A DNA stretch of 64,000 nt from Methylophilus sp. TWE2 (GCF_001183865.1 NZ_CP012020.1:2661839-2725838); one strand, 5' to 3'. Numbered from the stretch's first letter, positions 38,428 to 48,234 are shown. The notes: generated by a model from the sequence alone, not told the origin. A program made the numbers and translations.

Positions 38428-38514
38428 TTTTTTCGAATTATTTTTCGTTAGTTTTTTGCCACCTTTTTTATTCATTTTTTCTCAATAAAAATCATATAGT
38501 TAAGAAAATAAACC

Positions 38515-39465
38515 ATGACAACATCCTCCCTGCACCCCGAATGCCTGCCTTATAACCAGACTGTCATTCCTGTTACAACCACACACTCTATTTATGTAGA
38601 GGAATGTGGCAATCCAAATGGCATGCCTGTCATTTTCTTGCATGGCGGCCCAGGCAGTGGATGCAATCCGGCTCAAAGACGCTTTTTCGATCCAAACTAT
38701 TATCGGATCATCCTGTTTGATCAGCGCGGTTGCGGCCGTAGCCAGCCCGCTGGGGAAACGAGAGAGAACAACACACAGGCCCTGGTCGCAGATATTGAAA
38801 CCATACGAAATTACCTGCAGATAGAACGCTGGCATGTATTTGGTGGGTCGTGGGGCAGCACACTCGCGTTAGCATATGCCAACACCCACCCCACACTGGT
38901 GGTTAGCCTGACGTTACGAGGCATATTTCTTAGCAGGCCACATGAAATCCGCTGGTTTCTCGGGCAGGTAGCTCTATTTTTCCCGGAAGCCTGGCAGACC
39001 TTGCTGGCACCCGTCCCCACCAGCCAGCGGGAAAATGTCCTGGATTACTACGCGAGCCTGGTGTTTGATGAAGATATCTCCATCAGCATTCCGGCAGCCA
39101 TACGCTGGAACGCTTTTGAAGCGAGCATCATGAGCCTCATTCCAAAGATGGACAGTGCTGAGGTGAATGGCGCAGTTGAATTGGCACGTGCAAGGGTGCA
39201 AATCCACTACATACAACATTTATGTTTCGTCGATGGTGATGAGATGTTAAAGACTGCAGCCAAGCAGCTAGCTGCCATCCCGACGACCATTGTGCAGGGT
39301 CGTTATGACATGGTATGCCCGCCACAAACTGCCTGGGAACTCGCACAGGCCTTACCGCATGCAAGTTTGGTCATGGTACCCGATGCCGGACATTCGGCAA
39401 TGGAACCTGGTACTTGCCAGGCTTTACTGGCAGCGACCGAGCAATATAAACGGTTGGCTGCATAA
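38515..39465 (+). CDS. pip: Prolyl aminopeptidase (proline iminopeptidase)
   Basis: Alpha/beta-hydrolase of 316 residues that removes N-terminal proline from peptides in the cytoplasm. The oxyanion region HGGPGSGC, the RG-C-RS motif (DQRGCGRSQP), the nucleophile elbow GGSWGSTLAL, and the catalytic Asp and His (QGRYDMVCPP; PDAGHSAMEPG) are all present. Divergent from xoxF. No functional link to methanol oxidation is visible. Confidence 0.95.
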   Translation: MTTSSLHPECLPYNQTVIPVTTTHSIYVEECGNPNGMPVIFLHGGPGSGCNPAQRRFFDPNYYRIILFDQRGCGRSQPAGETRENNTQALVADIETIRNYLQIERWHVFGGSWGSTLALAYANTHPTLVVSLTLRGIFLSRPHEIRWFLGQVALFFPEAWQTLLAPVPTSQRENVLDYYASLVFDEDISISIPAAIRWNAFEASIMSLIPKMDSAEVNGAVELARARVQIHYIQHLCFVDGDEMLKTAAKQLAAIPTTIVQGRYDMVCPPQTAWELAQALPHASLVMVPDAGHSAMEPGTCQALLAATEQYKRLAA

Positions 39466-39490
39466 TTGATCGCAAAGTGGAACGGACTTT

Positions 39491-40780
39491 ATGCAATCTG
39501 CCTCATGGAAACTGTTGCTACAGCAATGGCTAAATGCAAAACAGCGTCTATTGTCTTATCGCTACTGCACGCCGCTATTTGTCGTTCATACTACCTTGCA
39601 AGGGGTCACCAGGCACCGCCTGATGGGGCTGGCTGCAGCACTCTCATTTTATGCGTTGTTTGCCCTGATCCCGTTGATCGTGCTGATTTTCTTTTTAATC
39701 AGCCACCTGGTGTATTCATCTGATTACGCAATTGTAAAACTGGCCATACTCACCAGCAATCTGCTGCCGGAATTCAGCCAGCGTATCATGGTCGAGGTTT
39801 ATCACAATACACGCACCAAGGCAGGCTGGGGAGTGATTGGTTTCCTGATCTTGTTATGGACGATTACGCCCCTCGCAGCCTATATGCGATCAAGCTTTCA
39901 TCTGATTGCGAGCCGCAATGATGCCAACTCGTTCTGGTATAAGAAATTTCATGATGTGATGGCCGTGCTGGGTGTTCTACTCGTCTTTTTTTTATTTACT
40001 GCTGCGGGCTTTGTGCTGGAAAGCATGATTGTTTTTTTAGCCAACCACCTCCCGGCAACATTCATCAACCATGTCGGCTCCATCCTCTCACTCACCTTGA
40101 CGACATTGCTGATTGCTGGCTTTTATCATGCGTTTTCCCCGCTCCAGGTACACTGGCGCCACCTCTTGCTTTCAGCTTTTCTAACTGCAAGTCTATGGAT
40201 GCTCATGCGGCCGGCTTTTGGCTTGTTTTTGAGTTTGAACAAGAACTTTGGGGCTGTATTTGGCAGCATGAAAGCCATGTTTATCTCCATCAGTTGGCTA
40301 TATCTGAATTTTGCCGTATTTTTAATTGGCATCGAATTGATGGTGACACTCAAGCAAAAAGACGTTTTGCTATTGAAAGGCCTGTTCGACGACATTCCCA
40401 ATCAGCAGCATTATTTGCAGGCGCTGATGCAGACCTATGGACAGACTTATACAGAGGGCCAGTATGTGTTTAAAGAAGGGGATGCGAACCACCATTACTA
40501 CATGGTGATAGATGGCACACTACATTTAAACCAGCAGCAAGCAGATGGCACCGATAAAACATTGCGCATTCTGCAGTATGGTGATTTTTTTGGCGATATT
40601 GCTTTGTTTTCATCCATGCCAGTGACTGCCAGCGCAGTGGTTGTTTCGCCCCAAGCCTCCGTGATAGAGATTGAGGCCGACGTCATGGAAAACCTGCTCA
40701 TTGAAGATCCGAAAATTGCCGTGCGTCTGCTAAAACAACTGTCTCATCATGCGCAAGTGAAGCCGGCGATGCCTATATAA
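39491..40780 (+). CDS. YihY/BrkB membrane protein fused to a cyclic-nucleotide-binding-like domain
   Basis: A 429-residue fusion. Residues about 1-290 form the YihY/UPF0761 family: six hydrophobic segments, MGLAAALSFYALFALIPL early, and FGSMKAMFISISWLYLNFAVFLIGIEL near the end. Residues about 315-425 resemble a cNMP-binding domain (FKEGDANHHYYMVIDGTLHL and GDFFGDIALF). The Glu and Arg that normally bind the cyclic phosphate are not conserved (GDIAL; SMPVTASAVV), so ligand binding is uncertain. The family was once called RNase BN, a claim since withdrawn. Twenty-five bp after pip, possibly co-transcribed. Confidence 0.88.
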   Translation: MQSASWKLLLQQWLNAKQRLLSYRYCTPLFVVHTTLQGVTRHRLMGLAAALSFYALFALIPLIVLIFFLISHLVYSSDYAIVKLAILTSNLLPEFSQRIMVEVYHNTRTKAGWGVIGFLILLWTITPLAAYMRSSFHLIASRNDANSFWYKKFHDVMAVLGVLLVFFLFTAAGFVLESMIVFLANHLPATFINHVGSILSLTLTTLLIAGFYHAFSPLQVHWRHLLLSAFLTASLWMLMRPAFGLFLSLNKNFGAVFGSMKAMFISISWLYLNFAVFLIGIELMVTLKQKDVLLLKGLFDDIPNQQHYLQALMQTYGQTYTEGQYVFKEGDANHHYYMVIDGTLHLNQQQADGTDKTLRILQYGDFFGDIALFSSMPVTASAVVVSPQASVIEIEADVMENLLIEDPKIAVRLLKQLSHHAQVKPAMPI

Positions 40781-40843
40781 CCGTTGTGCTAACGATATTT
40801 GCGCCAAATCAATGCAGACAAACATTGCGAAATTGTAAGATGT

Positions 40844-40859
40844 GTTACAAAATTGTAAC
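40844..40859. promoter_or_regulatory. Palindrome GTTACA-N4-TGTAAC
   Basis: Perfect six-base arms around AAAT, 21 bp upstream of the TPR/oxygenase start. It looks like a dimeric regulator site and shares GTTACA with the repeats upstream of xoxF. Tentative. Confidence 0.3.
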
Positions 40860-40880
40860 TATCTTTGGAATTTTCGCATC

Positions 40881-42386
40881 ATGGCTGCTCCCCTTTCACA
40901 AGAGATCAATACACTGATACAACAATTGAATCACGGGCAATTTGAAACCGTGATTCAGCGCGCACGTCCTTTGGCTGCACAATATCCACGAGAATTTATT
41001 CTGCACCACCTGCTGGCATTGGCACTCGACCAAACCCAGCAATACGTGCTGGCTGCCCAGGCCTATGAAAAAGCGTTGCAACTCAACCCCAAAGCAGCAG
41101 AGCTTTGGTTCAACTATGCCATCGTCCAAACACAATTGGATGCGTTGCCAGCGGCCGAGCAGGCCTATCGCAAGGCGATTGCATTGAATCCGCAGTTCTT
41201 TGAGGCGCATGGCAACCTGGGGACGGTCTTGCAAAAGCAAGGGCGCCTGGATGAGGCCATGGCAAGTTACCAACAGGGATTGCGCATCCAGCCGCAAGAC
41301 GCGCGAGGTCACTTCAACCTGGGGACAGTATTGCGTGACAAAGGACAGCTGTTGGCAGCTGTGCAGAGCTACGAGCGTGCGATTATGCTGTTTCCCAATT
41401 ACGCCGATGCCTATAACAACTTAGGTGAAACCTGGCGCGACCAAGGCGATATGACCAAGGCGGTGCAATACTATCAAGAGGCCCTGCAGCGCAATCCACA
41501 ACATCCCGGTGCCAATTACAACATGGGCGAGTTTTTATACCTGGCCAAACGCTTTGAAGAAGCGATCCCACATTTTGAGGCCTCTCAGCTGGATGACTGG
41601 CAAGCCCGTGTGCTTTATTGCTTATACCGGGCCGAAAAATTCGGCGCCTTCAAGCAACTACGTGACGACATTATCAAGCAAGCCCCGCATACCGCACCAT
41701 TTATTGCAACATTGTCCACCCACTACAGCCTTAACCATGGCGAACCAGACCCCTACCAGTTTTGTCCGGATGGACTCTCGTTTGTTTATCACCGCAGCTT
41801 GCCTGAACTAGCGCCTGGCAGCCCGTTATTAACAGCGCTCCTGGAAAACATTGCGCAAGCGGACATCGCAGAGCGCAAGCAAGCACGCCTGACCAATGGC
41901 AAACAGTCCGCTGGCAATTTGTTCAAACGGCCCGAAGAAGCCTTCAGGACATTGGGCGAATTGGTTAAGCGGGAATTCCGTCAATATCGTGACCAATTCC
42001 AACATGCGGACTGTGCCCTGATCACCCATTTTCCGGAGACACTGGAATTTACCAGCTCATGGTATGTAAAAATGCAAAAAGGGGGACACTTGGATGCGCA
42101 TATTCATGAAATCGGCTGGATCAGTGGCGCTGTTTACCTGGCAATGCCACAAACATTAGATCCACAAGAAGGTGCCTTTGAATATGGCACCCATGGCGAT
42201 CATTATCCCCAATTGCATCACAATTTTCCCACGCGCTTTATCAAGCCCAATATAGGCGATATCGTCCTTTTTCCTTCATCCCTGTTTCACAGAACCATCC
42301 CTTTTAATGCGGATGCGGAACGCATTTGCGTCGCGTTTGATTTAAAACCGGCAGCACATCTGGTAAGCGCAAGAAACCAGTACTAG
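40881..42386 (+). CDS. TPR protein with C-terminal 2OG-Fe(II) oxygenase-like domain
   Basis: About 501 residues. The N-terminal 240 residues hold six or more TPR repeats (A-YEKALQLNPKAAELWFNYA; AYRKAIALNPQFFEAHGNLG; YERAIMLFPNYADAYNNLG). The C-terminal third fits the putative 2OG-Fe(II) oxygenase family seen fused to TPRs. It contains HLDAHIHEIGW with a candidate metal-binding His-x-His/Glu, and a distal FHRTIPF followed by ERICVAFDL. The substrate is unknown; hydroxylation of a protein or small molecule is an inference. ATG 40881 (MAAPLSQEI) is preferred over the frame start at 40842, which overlaps the palindrome. Confidence 0.82.
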   Translation: MAAPLSQEINTLIQQLNHGQFETVIQRARPLAAQYPREFILHHLLALALDQTQQYVLAAQAYEKALQLNPKAAELWFNYAIVQTQLDALPAAEQAYRKAIALNPQFFEAHGNLGTVLQKQGRLDEAMASYQQGLRIQPQDARGHFNLGTVLRDKGQLLAAVQSYERAIMLFPNYADAYNNLGETWRDQGDMTKAVQYYQEALQRNPQHPGANYNMGEFLYLAKRFEEAIPHFEASQLDDWQARVLYCLYRAEKFGAFKQLRDDIIKQAPHTAPFIATLSTHYSLNHGEPDPYQFCPDGLSFVYHRSLPELAPGSPLLTALLENIAQADIAERKQARLTNGKQSAGNLFKRPEEAFRTLGELVKREFRQYRDQFQHADCALITHFPETLEFTSSWYVKMQKGGHLDAHIHEIGWISGAVYLAMPQTLDPQEGAFEYGTHGDHYPQLHHNFPTRFIKPNIGDIVLFPSSLFHRTIPFNADAERICVAFDLKPAAHLVSARNQY

Positions 42387-42589
42387 ACCACTTGGTGAGT
42401 ATACCAATCACTCCCCCAATTAACCTGAAGGCAAACCGCCTTATCAAACCGATACAGAAATTATCAGTTTTGCGGATTGTGGATTCCATGGCGCAAGGTA
42501 TGATGCTTTATGGGTATAGTGCGGTCCAGGCATCATCACCGCAGCTCCCCCATTCGCGCGATTAACAACCTTAATGGAGTCCGATCAAT

Positions 42590-43117
42590 ATGAGCTCAGT
42601 TCGCCGGACATATGTATTATTATTCCTGCTCAGCATGGGCTTCATTCATATGGCTCAAGCGCAAACGGAAGACGTGCGCGCAACCAAGAGTGAATTGATC
42701 TTCAATTTAGCGCTGCTAAGCCAGGCACCGAACCGACCGCAACAGGATACATACGTCATTTGCGCCTTTGAAGAAGACATCGCCCATCTAAAAGCCACGA
42801 CGCTGGAGTCACAAAAGCTGCAAAATCTGCAAATTTTTCTGGTCACAGTAAAATCCCTTGCGGATGTTAAACGTTGCAATCTGTTATTTATTCAAGACTA
42901 TGTCGTACAAAAAACGCTAGAATTGCAACAGATCATTCAAAAAGATTCTGTACTAACCGTGGTCCATCGAAGCAATAAATTTTCCGAATACAGCCATGTC
43001 GAAATCAGTGAGCAGGACAAACACTATCAGTTCGCACTGCACCTCACCTCAGCAAAAGTGGCAGGTCTCGTCTTTGACACACGACTGATCAAACTGGCGA
43101 CTAATATCATCAATTAA
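42590..43117 (+). CDS. YfiR-like periplasmic regulator (DUF4154)
   Basis: A 175-residue periplasmic protein with a signal peptide (LLFLLSMGFIHMAQA) and a YfiR-type fold. The family signatures are the early KSELIFNLALL, YVICAFEED and CNLLFIQDY, with two Cys that could form a disulfide, and VHRSNKFSEYSHVEI. YfiR represses the diguanylate cyclase YfiN in Pseudomonas by binding its periplasmic domain. The next gene, seven bases away, encodes a membrane GGDEF-EAL protein, so the same pairing is likely. Confidence 0.82.
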   Translation: MSSVRRTYVLLFLLSMGFIHMAQAQTEDVRATKSELIFNLALLSQAPNRPQQDTYVICAFEEDIAHLKATTLESQKLQNLQIFLVTVKSLADVKRCNLLFIQDYVVQKTLELQQIIQKDSVLTVVHRSNKFSEYSHVEISEQDKHYQFALHLTSAKVAGLVFDTRLIKLATNIIN

Positions 43118-43124
43118 TGTTCTT

Positions 43125-45203
43125 ATGATTAGACTGCTACCTCATCTCAAAATCGCACACAAGCTACTGCTCACCGAGCTGGTGATGACATTGAGTATGT
43201 TGCTGGTATTTATTGTGTTTGCATTTGGCAGTCACTACCATAGCTTGCGCACGCACCTGATTCGAGACATTCTGGTACAAATGAATGTGGTGGCCAACTC
43301 GATTGGCCCGGCAGTCATGTTTGGAGAAGTGAGTTCCGCAGCCAAAACGCTGGAACCGCTCACCGACAACCAGAATATCCGCAGCATTGTCATTCTTAAC
43401 CAGCAACAGCAGCCAATACAAAGCTTGCATCCAGAACATCCAAGAACCGCGGCCGTCTGGCAATGGCTATATCCCTTTTTTGGCGACCTGGAAATATCGA
43501 CGCCGATCATCGTCAACGAAAAAAACGTTGGTAGCTTGCAAGCGACGATCAAGCAGGAACAGATCGTGGATGTGCTGATCGGCTTTGCCTGGTCAAACGC
43601 CATTGCTGTCCTGGCGGCGGCATTGACGGGCTGCCTGATCATGTGGCGACTGAACCGTAATATTATTGATCCCATCCATGCCTTGCAAACCTTCGTCAGC
43701 AATATCACGCGTAATCATCATTACGATCAGCGCGTCAAAATCACCAGCGCAGATGAGATAGGCATGCTGGGCCATGACATCAACAACATGCTGGAAAGCA
43801 TACGCCAGCGTGACTCACAGCTGCAAAAAGAACTGGAACACCGCAAAATCATTGAAGAAAAACTGCAGTTTTTAGCGCATTACGATAAAAACACGCAGTT
43901 ACTTAACCGTCACGCGTTTGAGGAAGCAATTACCCGCAAAATCACTGCCACGCCGGATGACCGCAAACATGTCTACCTGCTATTACTTGATCTGGACCGC
44001 TTCAAGATTGTTAACGATGCCTTTGGCCACGGCACCGGGGATAAATTGCTGCAACAAGTGGCCCATCGCCTGCGCGGCAACCTCTCACAAAAAGATGCCA
44101 TTTTCCGCCTGGGCGGCGACGAATTCGCCATTCTGCTGGACGCCTCCGGACGCACGACCATAGAACAGGTCTGCAAACGCATTATCCAAACCATTTCTGC
44201 CCAGTTTATTGTCGATGATCATGAAATCCATATCGGGGTCAGTATTGGCATTGCGCTACTCAGGCCGGGCTTTGACTCAAAAACAGAGGTCATGAAAAAC
44301 GCGGATGTCGCGCTTTACCAGGCCAAGGATGCTGGTCGCAATACATTTCGTTTTTATAGTGACGAAGATGAGGCTAGCACCTCTGAATTACGCACCCTGC
44401 GCGAGGAATTGCATTTTGCGTTGCAGAACCAGGAGCTGGAGCTGTATTATCAACCGATTATTCATACCCAGCAATTGAAAACCATCGGCTTTGAAGCCCT
44501 GCTGAGATGGCGCCACCCCACCAAAGGCTTGCTGGCACCAGACCAGTTCATCAGCCTGGCTGAAGGCTCAGGGCTCATTATCAGCATCGGCGCTTGGGTG
44601 ATTCACCAGTCACTCAAGCAACTGGCAATGTGGCAGGAGATGTTTGACAGCGACCTGTTCATGAACGTGAATATCTCTTCACGCCAGCTCGACGACGACA
44701 GCTTGTCAAACACCATTCGCCATGCACTGGACTTCTACCGTATTGCCCCGCGGACGCTTAACCTGGAAATCACCGAGTCCATGGTGATGCGGAATATTGA
44801 ATCAGCCAAACAAATCCTTTATGCACTCAAGCAACTCGGCATAGGCATTGCGATTGATGACTTTGGCATCGGGCATTCTTCCATGAATTACCTCAAGCAA
44901 TTGCCCGTTGATATCCTCAAAATCGACAAACAATTTACTGCAGGGATCCCGCAGGACAAAGTGGATATCGCCATTGTGGATGCCCTGGTGGCGCTCGCGG
45001 TTAGCCTGAACCTCAAAGTAGTTGCCGAAGGTGTGGAAAGCGCGATCCAGTTTGAATATTTGCAATACAAGCTGTGCCATCATGTACAGGGCTACTTATT
45101 CAGTGCAGCACTGTCTGCCAGCCAAACCACTGTATTTATGGCCGAGTTTCCCGAGAGTATTCCGGCCATGTTTCGTAAAGTTGCGGGCTCTACAGGTTCT
45201 TAA
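43125..45203 (+). CDS. YfiN-like membrane GGDEF-EAL protein
   Basis: A 692-residue cyclic-di-GMP enzyme. In order: membrane helix (about 15-37), periplasmic sensor of CHASE8 type, second helix (about 150-170), HAMP (RLNRNIIDPIHALQTFVSNI), GGDEF (RLGGDEF at 328-334) and EAL (EALLRW at 457-462). Both active sites look intact, including DDFGIGHSS in the EAL domain. The RxxD inhibitory site is absent. Pseudomonas YfiN has only GGDEF, so the EAL domain is an addition. Probably controlled by the YfiR-like protein upstream. Confidence 0.9.
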   Translation: MIRLLPHLKIAHKLLLTELVMTLSMLLVFIVFAFGSHYHSLRTHLIRDILVQMNVVANSIGPAVMFGEVSSAAKTLEPLTDNQNIRSIVILNQQQQPIQSLHPEHPRTAAVWQWLYPFFGDLEISTPIIVNEKNVGSLQATIKQEQIVDVLIGFAWSNAIAVLAAALTGCLIMWRLNRNIIDPIHALQTFVSNITRNHHYDQRVKITSADEIGMLGHDINNMLESIRQRDSQLQKELEHRKIIEEKLQFLAHYDKNTQLLNRHAFEEAITRKITATPDDRKHVYLLLLDLDRFKIVNDAFGHGTGDKLLQQVAHRLRGNLSQKDAIFRLGGDEFAILLDASGRTTIEQVCKRIIQTISAQFIVDDHEIHIGVSIGIALLRPGFDSKTEVMKNADVALYQAKDAGRNTFRFYSDEDEASTSELRTLREELHFALQNQELELYYQPIIHTQQLKTIGFEALLRWRHPTKGLLAPDQFISLAEGSGLIISIGAWVIHQSLKQLAMWQEMFDSDLFMNVNISSRQLDDDSLSNTIRHALDFYRIAPRTLNLEITESMVMRNIESAKQILYALKQLGIGIAIDDFGIGHSSMNYLKQLPVDILKIDKQFTAGIPQDKVDIAIVDALVALAVSLNLKVVAEGVESAIQFEYLQYKLCHHVQGYLFSAALSASQTTVFMAEFPESIPAMFRKVAGSTGS

Positions 45204-45256
45204 ACAAACGCGTTTTTAAAATAAGCAAGTAACAAAAAATATGTCTGGGGGAATAC

Positions 45257-46531
45257 ATGTTGCGATTTAAATCATCCTACCTTTGGCTAAGCCTGTCACT
45301 TTCTATTTACCAATTAAACAGCCATGCTGCAGGTTTTGCGCTGTCTGAGCAAAATGCAAGCGGTCTGGGCAATGCATATGCAGGTGCCGCAGCGGTGGCA
45401 GAAGATGCCAGCACGATTTTCTTTAATCCAGCGGGCATGACTTATCTGGAAGGCAACCAAATAGTAGGTGCCTTGCATTTGATTAGAACGACTGGGGATT
45501 TTGATAACAGGAACAGCCAGCCCGCTGGTGTACAACCATTGGGGAATGAAGGCGGAGATTTCGGCAGTTTAGCGGTCATCCCTAATTTTTATTACAAACA
45601 AGATATCAATGACCAATTTAAAGTCGGGATTGGCATAGGAACCCCCTTTGGGTTGAAAACCGAGTATGACAAAAACTGGCTAGGCCGCTTTCAGGCGCTT
45701 AAATCCGAGCTTAAAACCCTCAACATCAACCCTTCCTTCGCCTGGAGACTTAACGAGCAATGGTCGTTTGGCTTTGGTATCTCGGCCATGTGGGCACAAG
45801 CCGAGTTAACCAGCTCAGTCAATCTGGGCGCAACAGCTTCCACCATTAATAACAAAGGCAAAGATTGGGGATTTGGTTACAACCTGGGGGCGATTTACCA
45901 AGTCACGCCGGATACCAGGCTGGGCCTGGCCTATCGGTCAAAAGTTGAGCAACACTTGAAAGGGGATGCGCGTTCACCTTTTACTGCATTGAATGGTGTC
46001 CCTGGCAGCACCTTGAATACTGATATCACAGCCGATCTTACCTTGCCGGAAACACTTTCCCTGAGCAGTTTCAGTCGGCTGGACGAGCATTGGGATTTAC
46101 TGGCAGATATCACCTGGACACGCTGGAGCCAATTCCAGACACTCAGCATTTTGCGGGACAATGGTTCAAATACCCTTATCGGGTCAACACAGGAGCATTG
46201 GAATAACACGCTGCGTTACTCTGTAGGATTGAACTATCGATATTCAGACAGCATTAAATTGCGCACTGGCGTCGCCTATGACCAAGAGGCGATTGATAAT
46301 GATCGCAGAACGTCACGCATTCCTGGTAATGACCGACTCTGGCTCTCATTTGGTGCCAGCTGGCAATATAGTCCGCAGACTAGATTAGATGCTGGTTATG
46401 CACATCTTTTTATCAAAGAGGCCAGCATTTATGATGATCAGCGCACACCTGCCCCCAGCAAAGGGCTGATTGACGGCAAATATTATGGCAGCGCAGATAT
46501 CCTCAGCCTCCAATTCACGCACCAGTTCTAA
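45257..46531 (+). CDS. OmpP1/FadL/TodX outer-membrane transporter
   Basis: Outer-membrane beta-barrel of 424 residues for uptake of hydrophobic compounds. Signal peptide ends near SHA. The mature N-terminus AGFALSEQNASGLGNAYAGAAAVAEDASTI is the FadL plug signature with an NPAGMTYL motif. It ends with a Phe (LQFTHQF) as expected for barrel insertion. The natural substrate is unknown; relatives carry long-chain fatty acids or aromatic hydrocarbons. It has its own terminator. Confidence 0.93.
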   Translation: MLRFKSSYLWLSLSLSIYQLNSHAAGFALSEQNASGLGNAYAGAAAVAEDASTIFFNPAGMTYLEGNQIVGALHLIRTTGDFDNRNSQPAGVQPLGNEGGDFGSLAVIPNFYYKQDINDQFKVGIGIGTPFGLKTEYDKNWLGRFQALKSELKTLNINPSFAWRLNEQWSFGFGISAMWAQAELTSSVNLGATASTINNKGKDWGFGYNLGAIYQVTPDTRLGLAYRSKVEQHLKGDARSPFTALNGVPGSTLNTDITADLTLPETLSLSSFSRLDEHWDLLADITWTRWSQFQTLSILRDNGSNTLIGSTQEHWNNTLRYSVGLNYRYSDSIKLRTGVAYDQEAIDNDRRTSRIPGNDRLWLSFGASWQYSPQTRLDAGYAHLFIKEASIYDDQRTPAPSKGLIDGKYYGSADILSLQFTHQF

Positions 46532-46555
46532 GCCTCATCACATCTGAAAAAACTA

Positions 46556-46598
46556 CAAACAGCCAAACGTTTTAAAAACTGCCTGGCTGTTTGTTTTA
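46556..46598 (+). terminator. Terminator after the FadL-family gene
   Basis: Eight-base arms AACAGCCA / TGGCTGTT around an 18-base loop, followed by TGTTTT. Confidence 0.7.
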
Positions 46599-46722
46599 TG
46601 ATTGATATACACATTTTTTTATTCGTAAGTTTCATGTAAGCCGGCTGTCATCCAACATTCACACACAAACTCGAAAATCCCTGTTCTGAAATCACCAGCA
46701 AAACCGTTTTCAAGGATAGAGG

Positions 46723-48195
46723 ATGAACATCAAGCATTTTTTCAAACTGGCACTCCTGCCGTTAATCATCAACCAAGCATTTGCAGCCCAAACACAAACC
46801 ACGACTGATACATCTATTACCACTACACAAGAATCACCTTCTCTTGTCTCCCGTTTTATGAATGATGATAATCCGTTCCGTATTAATTTCGATCTGGGCG
46901 ATCATCCTTCTTATTTCCAGGTTTACGGCCTGGTGGATATTGGCCTGTCCCATATCAATCACTCTCTGCCCGAGAACTACGAGTTAGCCAATAACTTTTA
47001 CCCTTATGCAGGCGCAAAAAAAACCAGCAGGGTCACGTCACGGACTAACTGGGTAAACGGTGGCTGGCAAGGGTCACGGCTGGGCTTTAAAGGTGAAGTG
47101 ACCAAACTGCAGGCGTGGGACCATGACTTTAAATTCATCTACCAGTTTGAAGCTGGTTTTAACACGCTGGACATGAAGTTACATGATGCCGCACAAACAC
47201 TGGCAGACAACTCTGGCACCAATGCCAACTCCAGCGTCAGCGCCAACTCCTCCATGAACGGCGAGTTGTTTACCCGGCAAGCCTGGGCGGGTGTTGATGG
47301 TGGCTCATTAGGTAAGTTGACTTACGGCACCCAATACAACCCGTTCTTTGAAATCACTGTGACCTATGATCCTAACGGCAAAGCCGATAGTTTTTCACCG
47401 CTGGGTGAGAGTGGTACTGTTGGCGGCGGCGGTGGCGTGTCAGAAAACTCTCGTATGAAAAACTCACTGAAGTATGCCAATGTGTACGAAACTGAGGATC
47501 ATGACAAAATCAATTATGCCGTCATCAACCAGTTCGGTAACTCCGCCGGCACAGCTCACGGTAATGGCTATACAACGCAATTGGGCTATGAAAGCAGTGC
47601 GTTCGGCATTCAGTTGGCCTATGACAGATTCTTTGACTCCGTAAAATCAAACTCTGCTGCGCCTGGCAATCCGTTAGCGAATGACACAATCGCAGTCTCG
47701 CTGTATAACACCCAAGCCGTGTTGCTCACAGGCCGATGGATGCCAACGAAAGACCTGAAATTAATTGGCGGGATGGAGTGGTATCAATTACAACCGTCAT
47801 CATCGCCTTCTATCAGTTATCACAACATCTATGATCAAACCGTGTTTGGCGGCGTGGCTACTTCGGCATTAAAACCGGGTTTCAAGCAAGATAACTATGT
47901 GTATTACCTGGGGGCCAACTTTGACTTTGCGCAACGCGTGCCTGCCCTGGCCGGACTGACAACATCGGTTGGTTACTACCTGACCAAGGCAGATGCGATT
48001 GAAGGCCCCACCGTTTCAACCAACTCGCAGGGTAAAATTGATACTTGGACGGCGATGGTGGACTATAAAATCAACAAGCGTTTCGATACTTACCTCGCCT
48101 ATACCACCAACCACTTTTCAGGCGATAAATATCCAAGCGCGACAAACTATACGAATGTGACCAGCTACGGTGCCGGCTTACGTATGAAGTTCTAA
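46723..48195 (+). CDS. Outer-membrane porin (Gram-negative porin type)
   Basis: A 490-residue beta-barrel protein. Signal peptide ends QAFAA. A Thr- and Ser-rich stretch follows, then barrel strands beginning YFQVYGLVDIGLSH and a typical porin block TRQAWAGVDGGSLGKLTYGTQYNP. It ends with LRMKF, the aromatic C-terminus used for outer-membrane insertion. Length is greater than the usual 350-400 residues of betaproteobacterial porins because of longer loops. Substrate unknown. AGGATAGAGG precedes the ATG. Confidence 0.85.
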   Translation: MNIKHFFKLALLPLIINQAFAAQTQTTTDTSITTTQESPSLVSRFMNDDNPFRINFDLGDHPSYFQVYGLVDIGLSHINHSLPENYELANNFYPYAGAKKTSRVTSRTNWVNGGWQGSRLGFKGEVTKLQAWDHDFKFIYQFEAGFNTLDMKLHDAAQTLADNSGTNANSSVSANSSMNGELFTRQAWAGVDGGSLGKLTYGTQYNPFFEITVTYDPNGKADSFSPLGESGTVGGGGGVSENSRMKNSLKYANVYETEDHDKINYAVINQFGNSAGTAHGNGYTTQLGYESSAFGIQLAYDRFFDSVKSNSAAPGNPLANDTIAVSLYNTQAVLLTGRWMPTKDLKLIGGMEWYQLQPSSSPSISYHNIYDQTVFGGVATSALKPGFKQDNYVYYLGANFDFAQRVPALAGLTTSVGYYLTKADAIEGPTVSTNSQGKIDTWTAMVDYKINKRFDTYLAYTTNHFSGDKYPSATNYTNVTSYGAGLRMKF

Positions 48196-48234
48196 CTATC
48201 AGCAAAAGGCAATCATTTGAATTGCTTGTTGCAA

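Noticed and set aside
39491..40780. Annotation as ribonuclease BN
   Set aside because: The YihY family was once given this name, but RNase BN activity belongs to a different protein family (RNase Z/ElaC type).
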